DNA of 7,367 nt, from positions 1 to 7,367 of the forward strand of contig SLAN01000012.1 in assembly GCA_007126865.1 (NCBI GenBank), read 5' to 3'. Below are positions 1 through 4,485 of the stretch, in pieces (position 1 is the first letter of the stretch; every line of letters starts with the position of its first letter). The notes under the pieces are model-generated. The model was given only the letters and a program-made list of their open reading frames with translations. It was not told where the DNA came from and made no database searches. The stretch is from Spirochaetales bacterium. GTDB lineage: Bacteria > Spirochaetota > Spirochaetia > DSM-27196 > SKKC01. Position numbers and translations under genes: made by a program.

Positions 1-810
1 GATTTAATGGCGGGCGAAATAGAAGGAACGGAAACCGGAAAAAAACCGGTTCCCGATAAGGTTTCCGGGCGGGTTTCCTTTCAAAACGTTTCTTTTGTTT
101 ATGAGAGCCGCAAAAATACCGAGGTGCTTAAAGATATCTCCTTCGAGGCCGCTGCCGGACAGCGCGTTGCCGTCGTAGGACCTTCCGGAGCGGGAAAATC
201 GACCCTCGCTTCATTATTGCTACGACTGTACGAGCCGAATCAAGGTAAAATTTTGCTTGACGATGAAAACATTAATGCGTATGATTTGGCCTCTTACCGA
301 AAGCAAATCGCGTTTGTACCGCAGGAAATCATTCTGTTCGGCGGCACCATTCGCGAGAACATAGCTTACGGCAATCCTGAAGCTGCTTTTTCCGAAATCG
401 AGGCAGCTGCCGAAAAAGCGAATGCACTTGAGTTTATCCGGGGTTTTGAACAGGGCTTTGATACCATCGTGGGAGAGCGCGGCATTCAGCTTTCCGGCGG
501 TCAACGGCAACGTGTGGCGGTTGCGCGAGCGATCCTGCGCGATCCGGAAGTGCTGCTACTCGATGAGGCAACGAGCTCTCTTGATGCCGAAAGTGAACGC
601 TACGTACAGGCCGCGGTCGGTCGGCTCATGAAAGATCGTACGAGCATCGTGATCGCGCATCGGTTGTCAACCGTTCAGGCGGCAGACCGTATCGTGGTGC
701 TCGAGGCGGGCAGCATCGTCGAGCGCGGCACTCACGCCGAACTGGTTGCCGGCTCCGACGGCCTCTATAAGCGGCTTGTCAGGATGCAGAACCTCGGCGA
801 TCTGGCGTAG
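1..810 (+). CDS. ABC exporter, C-terminal ATP-binding domain (5' partial)
   Basis: This is the ATPase half of an ABCB/MsbA-type exporter, which would power export of an unknown substrate across the inner membrane. The reading frame is open to base 1, so the ATG at 7 is probably internal and the usual N-terminal membrane domain lies outside the window. Counting from that Met, visible motifs are Walker A GPSGAGKST (58-66), Q-loop Gln106 in VPQE, signature LSGGQRQ (162-168), Walker B VLLLDE (182-187, catalytic Glu187), D-loop SSLD (190-193) and switch His218 in IAHRLS. All catalytic elements are intact. The phrase FGGTIRENIAYG is typical of fused exporter half-transporters rather than importers. 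The stop TAG at 808-810 lies inside the 3' end of the convergent DMT gene. Base composition is odd: about 49% GC over 1-480 and about 62% over 481-780 by hand count. The substrate cannot be inferred. Confidence 0.93.
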   Translation, partial: DLMAGEIEGTETGKKPVPDKVSGRVSFQNVSFVYESRKNTEVLKDISFEAAAGQRVAVVGPSGAGKSTLASLLLRLYEPNQGKILLDDENINAYDLASYRKQIAFVPQEIILFGGTIRENIAYGNPEAAFSEIEAAAEKANALEFIRGFEQGFDTIVGERGIQLSGGQRQRVAVARAILRDPEVLLLDEATSSLDAESERYVQAAVGRLMKDRTSIVIAHRLSTVQAADRIVVLEAGSIVERGTHAELVAGSDGLYKRLVRMQNLGDLA

Positions 811-1789
811 GCACGGCGTCCAGAGGCGCTTCGGTTCGCGCCCGGCGCCGACTCCTGCTGTCCAGACGAATCACGAGGTAGAGCGATATCACTACGATCG
901 ATCCGCCGAGAATCGCCAGTACTCCCGGTACCTCGTCGAACAGCGCAGCGGCCATGAGTGTCGCGAAAATCGGCTCGAGCAGAATGGACGTGCTCACCGA
1001 GCTCGCGGGGACGTACTTCAGTGCCCAGTTGAAGATACTGTGCCCGAGAATTGTACAGAAGAAGGCGAGCGCAGCGAAGAGAACGAACTCGGAGAACGGA
1101 TAGCCGGAAATCGGATTGCCGGCAACGATCGCCATCGGCAGAAGTATGGCTGCAGCAACCGAATATACGGTTATGTTATAGACGGTAGCGTCGATTCGGC
1201 GTCGTAGGAAGCGTCCGAGCAACATGTATCCGGCCACGGCAATGGCGCCGGCGACAGCGAGTGCGTTACCGAGTAGAGCCTCGCTGCCGAGCGCGAAATC
1301 TCCGTAGCTGAGCAACGCACTGCCGAAAATCGCGCAGACGATGAAAAGAAACGCCGCGGCCGGCACTCGTTCCTTGAGAAAGAGGATACTCCCCACCGCA
1401 ACGAAGATCGGATGGAGGGTGACCAGTACCACCGAGCTCGCGACGGTGGTGTAGGAGAGACTCGCGTTCCATGTCGCGAAGTGCAGCGCCAGGAAAGCTC
1501 CGCTCGCCGCAAGCAGCCCGAGCGATCGAAGATCGGGACGCTTCCCGGACGATGTGCCGGCGGTGTTGTCGGTGTTACCGGTTTCGGCGCTGCCGGTAGA
1601 GCGGGCGCTTCCAGGTGGCCACGCACGAACCCACGCGAGCGCCGGTAGGAGCATCATGCTGGTGAAAAGCATTCGGTAGAATGCTATAGCTATCGGAGGC
1701 GCGTTCGAAATGCGTATCAAAATGGCGGAGAGCGACGCGAACGCCACTGCAAGCACAACCAGCGGTCGAGCGTATTTTGACAAGTCCAT
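779..1789 (-). CDS. EamA/DMT-family transporter
   Basis: A 336-residue inner-membrane protein of the drug/metabolite transporter superfamily with about ten hydrophobic segments arranged as two EamA repeats. Repeat one covers roughly residues 8-160, including FYRMLFTSMMLLP near 37-49, the LHFATWNASLSYTTVASSVVLV region near 102-123 and HPIFVAVGSILFLKERV near 126-142. Repeat two covers roughly 170-308, including the SSVSTSILLEPIFATLMA region near 263-280 and LFDEVPG near 283-289. These matching PxF...E-type phrases in each half are characteristic of the family, whose members export amino acids, metabolites or drugs; the substrate here is unknown. A polar Ser/Thr/Gly-rich loop (about 59-85) separates TM2 and TM3 and looks like an insertion. 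The Arg-rich tail (about 310-336) is encoded partly across the end of the convergent ABC gene. The start ATG at 1789-1787 has no clear Shine-Dalgarno sequence, but the protein begins correctly just before TM1. It lies 81 bp after the DUF3267 gene. Confidence 0.9.
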   Translation of the reverse strand: MDLSKYARPLVVLAVAFASLSAILIRISNAPPIAIAFYRMLFTSMMLLPALAWVRAWPPGSARSTGSAETGNTDNTAGTSSGKRPDLRSLGLLAASGAFLALHFATWNASLSYTTVASSVVLVTLHPIFVAVGSILFLKERVPAAAFLFIVCAIFGSALLSYGDFALGSEALLGNALAVAGAIAVAGYMLLGRFLRRRIDATVYNITVYSVAAAILLPMAIVAGNPISGYPFSEFVLFAALAFFCTILGHSIFNWALKYVPASSVSTSILLEPIFATLMAAALFDEVPGVLAILGGSIVVISLYLVIRLDSRSRRRARTEAPLDAVPTPDRRGSAS

Positions 1790-1809
1790 GGATTAATGCC
1801 GGAAGCGAG

Positions 1810-1837
1810 TGTATCTGTCGACCGGACGCACGCGCAA
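1810..1837 (-). promoter_or_regulatory. Promoter-like element upstream of the DMT gene
   Basis: On the minus strand the 81-bp gap between the DUF3267 and DMT genes holds TTGCGC (1837-1832), a 16-bp spacer, and GATACA (1815-1810). This is a weak match to sigma-70-type hexamers, 3 of 6 at each box. I list it because the same TTGC, 16-bp spacing and GATAC arrangement occurs in the duplicated 34-mer before the DUF456 gene. Initiation about seven bases after the -10 would leave a leader of roughly 14 nt before the DMT ATG. I see no terminator hairpin with a T-run in this gap. Confidence 0.25.
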
Positions 1838-1870
1838 GCGATCAAACCGCCCTCACTGCGAGACATCCGC

Positions 1871-2515
1871 TCAAAGGTGCACTGTACAGCTCGGCCCATG
1901 CTTCGGCGTTCGAACGTAGAATCGCGTTATGAGGTCGTCGGCGTCGTCGCCGGTCACAATGCCGAGATGGACATGGCGTCTCATGAAACTCGCGAGTCCG
2001 AAATCGCCGGCACACGCACTCATGTGAAAGAACAGCAGCCACCACGCCGAGACACGGATCAGTGGACCGGCACTTACTCCGATTCCCACAAGCGCAGCCG
2101 AGATCACAACCGCCGGGAGGTAGAGGATGAAACGCATCTCGCGATAGTCGGCGACGAACTCGCGTGCGATCGCGTAGAAAATCAGATACTTCGGCTTCGC
2201 TCCAAAGCGGATCCGCCGAGCACCGGCGATTCGGAATGCGGCGGCATGCAGCAGCTCGTGTACCGGTATTACTGCGATCAGCCCCGCGATCGCGAGGAGC
2301 GGAGCGGACAGCGTATACCAACCGTCGGTGCGGATCGCCACCACGTTCGCCACGATCGCGGCAATGAGCGTGAGCGCGAGCAATACCCAGAAGGCGAGTA
2401 CCGGAGCAGTTCTTCGACGGACCTCGGTACCGATCATCTCGATGAGCTCATCGAATGAGTAGGTGGCGAGCTCGTGATAGCCCTGCTCCGAAAGCTGTGA
2501 CGGTCTGAGATTCAT
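1871..2515 (-). CDS. DUF3267-type membrane protein, putative zinc metalloprotease
   Basis: A 214-residue polytopic membrane protein that fits the DUF3267 (putative zincin) family. After a soluble N-terminus there are hydrophobic segments at about 38-61 and 68-85. The second leads directly into HELLH (His86, Glu87, His90), the HExxH zinc-binding and catalytic motif, placed at a membrane edge as in site-2-protease-like enzymes. Two more hydrophobic stretches follow (about 129-150 and 154-168). The second ends in HMSACAGDF, where Asp171 is the likely third metal ligand. A charged tail with GDDADD closes the protein. The expected role is cleavage of membrane or envelope proteins, but no substrate is known and activity is inferred from motifs only. 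I chose ATG 2515 because it overlaps the HemW stop as ATGA and has GGTGGAG eight bases upstream; a longer start at 2614 would add 33 low-quality residues inside the HemW gene. Confidence 0.8.
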   Translation of the reverse strand: MNLRPSQLSEQGYHELATYSFDELIEMIGTEVRRRTAPVLAFWVLLALTLIAAIVANVVAIRTDGWYTLSAPLLAIAGLIAVIPVHELLHAAAFRIAGARRIRFGAKPKYLIFYAIAREFVADYREMRFILYLPAVVISAALVGIGVSAGPLIRVSAWWLLFFHMSACAGDFGLASFMRRHVHLGIVTGDDADDLITRFYVRTPKHGPSCTVHL

Positions 2516-3834
2516 CGTGTGTGCTCCACCGCCCCGGCGCCCGCGAAGCGACGCGACTCGTTCCGGTGCGACGATGCCGACCAGGACAATTCGAGCCCCT
2601 GCGCCTCTTCCCACGTTTCGAGTGCACCGAGCAACTCGGCGAGGTAGGAATCGACGACCTCACGCGCGCCGTTGCGTAGCCGCAGTGTGCGAGTCGGATC
2701 GGCGCGCCGGTCTCGCTGCGAATAGCCGCGCCAGTGCCGATGTAAGTGCGTGCACAGAAGCGCCGGATCGACACCGAACCGTTTCGCGATGCGCTCCATC
2801 GAGACCCCCTCTGCGGTTCGCAAGCCGTTCATAAAGTGCTCGAAGAGGAAGCTCACATTGTCGAGCACCTCCATCTCATGGGGGAGTGTTCCTCTGTGTA
2901 TTGACTGGTAGGAGAAGACACTGCCGCCGGTAAGCCGCAACGCGCGCGGTTGGCCGAACACCATACTCGGGAGGGTTGAGACCGCTCCCGGCCCGAGCCC
3001 GAGGTAGGGATCCAGTCGCCAGTACACGTGGTTATGTCGCGACTCCGCGCCGCGAAGCGCGAAGTTCGAGACCTCGTACTGGTGAAACCCCCGGCGAATC
3101 GCACTCCGTTTGGCGGCGATCCACAGCGTCTCGTGAATCTCGCGATCGGGCATGCGGACCGATCCTCTGCGAACCGCCTGTTCGAGCGCGGTATGCGGTT
3201 CGACGGTCAATCCGTAGAGCGACAAATGCTCGACCCCTCGATCGGAGAGCTCGTCGATCTGAGCCGATAGATCGCCCGTATCTTGTCCGGGAGTACCGAC
3301 GATCAGGTCCGCGCTCCACCTCCCCTGCCACGAACGCTCGATGCGCCGGATCGCCTCCCGTGCCGTCGAAGCGTCGCTGCGACGGCCGAGAAGTGCGAGC
3401 TCGCGATCGAACAGCGACTGAACGCCGAGGCTGATTCGGTCTACCCCCGTTCGGCGCAGTGTCTCGAGAAACATATCGGTCACCGATTCCGGATTTGCCT
3501 CAATTGTAATCTCGTCCGGCACCGATGCTCGGGCATCGTCGGGGTCGGTGGCGGCCATCTCCGACGCCTCCTCGTGCATGGCCAGGCCCAATGTCTCGAA
3601 CAGCTGCGTGAGAAACATTTCCAGCTGGTCGGGCGGAATGACGCTCGGAGTGCCGCCTCCGATATAGACTGTGTGAATGCGGGGGTATCCGAGTCGTCGC
3701 ATCCACTCGCGCGCCTCAGCAATGATCCCGGACAGCGTTTCGCGCAACACGCGAGGAGAGAAACCGGTCTCCAGATAGAACGCGCAGTAGTGGCACCGTG
3801 TACGGCAGAATGGAATATGCACGTATACTGCCAC
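2512..3834 (-). CDS. hemW: HemW-like radical SAM protein (coproporphyrinogen oxidase-like)
   Basis: A radical SAM protein of the HemN/HemW group; HemW members act as cytoplasmic haem chaperones. With the chosen start (440 residues) it opens MAVYVHIPFC, as is usual for the family. The cluster motif is Cys10-x3-Cys14-x2-Cys17 followed by Ala-Phe. HemN enzymes have a further Cys at that last position, so HemW is the better call. Other family marks are VYIGGGTPS (57-64), IEANPES (111-117), RISLGVQS (133-140), YEVSNF (253-258), the haem-associated HNxxYW (267-272), and a C-terminal winged-helix-like region with EGVSMERIAKRFG (342-354). Oddities are an acidic insert (about 84-107), GPGAVS where I would expect a GAHS-like sequence, and an extra polar tail (409-440). 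The start is uncertain: GTG 3834 fits the family alignment but lacks a good ribosome site, while TTG 3885 would add 17 residues and nearly abut the DUF456 stop. Its stop overlaps the DUF3267 ATG as ATGA. Confidence 0.87.
   Translation of the reverse strand: MAVYVHIPFCRTRCHYCAFYLETGFSPRVLRETLSGIIAEAREWMRRLGYPRIHTVYIGGGTPSVIPPDQLEMFLTQLFETLGLAMHEEASEMAATDPDDARASVPDEITIEANPESVTDMFLETLRRTGVDRISLGVQSLFDRELALLGRRSDASTAREAIRRIERSWQGRWSADLIVGTPGQDTGDLSAQIDELSDRGVEHLSLYGLTVEPHTALEQAVRRGSVRMPDREIHETLWIAAKRSAIRRGFHQYEVSNFALRGAESRHNHVYWRLDPYLGLGPGAVSTLPSMVFGQPRALRLTGGSVFSYQSIHRGTLPHEMEVLDNVSFLFEHFMNGLRTAEGVSMERIAKRFGVDPALLCTHLHRHWRGYSQRDRRADPTRTLRLRNGAREVVDSYLAELLGALETWEEAQGLELSWSASSHRNESRRFAGAGAVEHTR
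2524..2530 (-). promoter_or_regulatory. Ribosome binding site for the DUF3267 gene
   Basis: GGTGGAG reads on the minus strand from 2530 to 2524, eight bases before the ATG at 2515. It is the best-placed Shine-Dalgarno sequence in the window and fixes the start of the DUF3267 gene, even though it lies within the last codons of the HemW gene. Confidence 0.7.
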
Positions 3835-3857
3835 ACTTTCGAGAGGAAGTGTTACGG

Positions 3858-3864
3858 CTCCTTC
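3858..3864 (-). promoter_or_regulatory. Shine-Dalgarno-like GAAGGAG without a well-placed start
   Basis: GAAGGAG on the minus strand (3864-3858) is a strong ribosome-site match in the gap before the HemW gene. No in-frame ATG, GTG or TTG follows at the usual 5-10 bases. The nearest legal HemW start, GTG 3834, is 23 bases away. The match may be chance, or the true start may be unusual. Confidence 0.3.
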
Positions 3865-3865
3865 A

Positions 3866-3884
3866 TGTTCAATCGCTGTGAACA
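3866..3884. repeat. Inverted repeat TGTTCA-N7-TGAACA, operator- or hairpin-like
   Basis: A perfect 6-bp dyad, TGTTCA (3866-3871) and TGAACA (3879-3884), separated by seven bases, lies six bases beyond the DUF456 stop codon and just before the GAAGGAG sequence. It could be a dimeric-regulator site or a small RNA hairpin controlling HemW translation. It has no T-run, so it is not a standard intrinsic terminator. If the TTG at 3885 were the true HemW start, the dyad would be inside the coding sequence. A dyad this short can occur by chance. Confidence 0.3.
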
Positions 3885-3889
3885 AACGA

Positions 3890-4387
3890 TTACCCGAATA
3901 ACGAAATAGCGCGTTGAACGAACAGCACCGCGAACACTCCGGTGACCGCCAGTTTCGCGACGGTAGCGAGGAGTGTTCCACGCAGAACCGCGAACGCGCT
4001 GCGGAATGGATGCTCATTCTCCCGGTGAAAGATGAGCTCGCCGAGTAATGCGCCGAGGAATGCCCCGATTATCAATCCGAGCGGCGGGAAGAAGATCATG
4101 CCGAGAATCATCCCCGCTACACTTCCGATGACCCCCGCGCGTCCGGCACCGGCCTGTTTCGATGCCGCTGCCGGTAGAATCTGATCGGTCACGGTACCGG
4201 CGAGCGCGAGCGCCGCCATTCCAGCCAGCAGCGGAACTGATAGCAGCTCAGCCCCGCCGGCGAAGAAGATCATCAGAAGCGATACCCAACCGATTATCGG
4301 TCCGGGAAGAATCGGTAGGATGCAGCCGATAAGGCCGACAATCAGTGCCGCTGCACCGATCACGACGAGGGCTATTTCGAGTGCCAT
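3890..4387 (-). CDS. DUF456 family membrane protein
   Basis: A 165-residue, highly hydrophobic inner-membrane protein that matches the DUF456 family pattern; its function is not established. Hydrophobic segments lie at about 4-24, 30-43, 50-66, 85-100, 102-120 and 136-157. Family-like landmarks are GCILPILPGP (21-30), the polar TVTDQILPAAASKQAGAGRAG stretch (about 65-85) between membrane spans, a GVIGSVAGMILGMIFFPPLG region (85-104), and GAFLGALLGELIFHR (108-122). Glycine zippers are abundant, suggesting tightly packed helices. ATG 4387 is preferred; a TTG at 4426 would add 13 residues encoded by the tandem repeat and is unlikely. A clear ribosome site is lacking: only GATGAG directly abuts the ATG. 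The gene is preceded by the duplicated 34-bp promoter-like unit, so it may be transcribed independently of the SpoIID gene. The HemW gene follows after about 55 bp. Confidence 0.82.
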   Translation of the reverse strand: MALEIALVVIGAAALIVGLIGCILPILPGPIIGWVSLLMIFFAGGAELLSVPLLAGMAALALAGTVTDQILPAAASKQAGAGRAGVIGSVAGMILGMIFFPPLGLIIGAFLGALLGELIFHRENEHPFRSAFAVLRGTLLATVAKLAVTGVFAVLFVQRAISLFG

Positions 4388-4398
4388 CTCATCGAGAG

Positions 4399-4426
4399 AG
4401 TATCCGGCCAACCGGTGGCGCGGCAA
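4399..4426 (-). promoter_or_regulatory. Promoter-like element in the proximal 34-bp copy
   Basis: On the minus strand, TTGCCG (4426-4421), a 16-bp spacer and GATACT (4404-4399) each match 4 of 6 sigma-70-type consensus bases. Initiation here would start only about five bases before the DUF456 ATG at 4387, giving a nearly leaderless mRNA. That could fit the absence of a normal ribosome site. Prediction is from pattern only. Confidence 0.3.
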
Positions 4427-4432
4427 GGGCAG

Positions 4433-4460
4433 AGTATCCGGCGAACCGGTGGCACGGCAA
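4433..4460 (-). promoter_or_regulatory. Promoter-like element in the distal 34-bp copy
   Basis: The second copy carries the same TTGCCG (4460-4455), 16-bp spacer and GATACT (4438-4433) on the minus strand; neither mismatch between copies touches the two hexamers. Initiation here would give a DUF456 leader of roughly 39 nt that includes the whole proximal copy. Of the two copies, this gives the more conventional transcript geometry. Confidence 0.3.
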
Positions 4461-4485
4461 GGGCGACTTCAACTCCGGCGAATCT

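Larger units (their letters stand above)
4397..4464. repeat. 34-bp tandem duplication (two copies, 32 of 34 identical)
   Basis: Copy one is 4397-4430 and copy two is 4431-4464. They abut exactly and differ only at unit positions 13 (c/g) and 24 (g/a). Each contains a dyad-like core around ACCGGT, most symmetrical in copy one (GCCAACCGGTGGC, a palindrome but for one extra base). The duplication fills most of the 98-bp gap between the SpoIID stop and the DUF456 start and touches neither gene. Two copies with no spacer rule out a CRISPR array. Confidence 0.95.

Noticed and set aside
825..842. GGCGC-N8-GCGCC hairpin just after the ABC stop as a terminator
   Set aside because: The stem is only 5 bp, no T-run follows, and the sequence is inside the DMT coding region.
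2516..2614. Longer DUF3267 start at 2614
   Set aside because: The added 33 residues are Arg/Gly-rich shadow translation inside the HemW gene, while ATG 2515 has a ribosome site and the ATGA overlap.
1796..3909. Plus-strand open frames at 1796-2458, 2976-3434 and 3283-3909
   Set aside because: They lie antisense to the DUF3267 and HemW genes, show no family features, and are explained by codon bias on the other strand.
3835..4017. Longer HemW start at ATG 4017, adding a Cys-containing N-terminus (CSRCC)
   Set aside because: The extension overlaps the well-supported DUF456 coding sequence by 128 bp in another frame, and the HemW family begins just before the VYVHIPFC segment.
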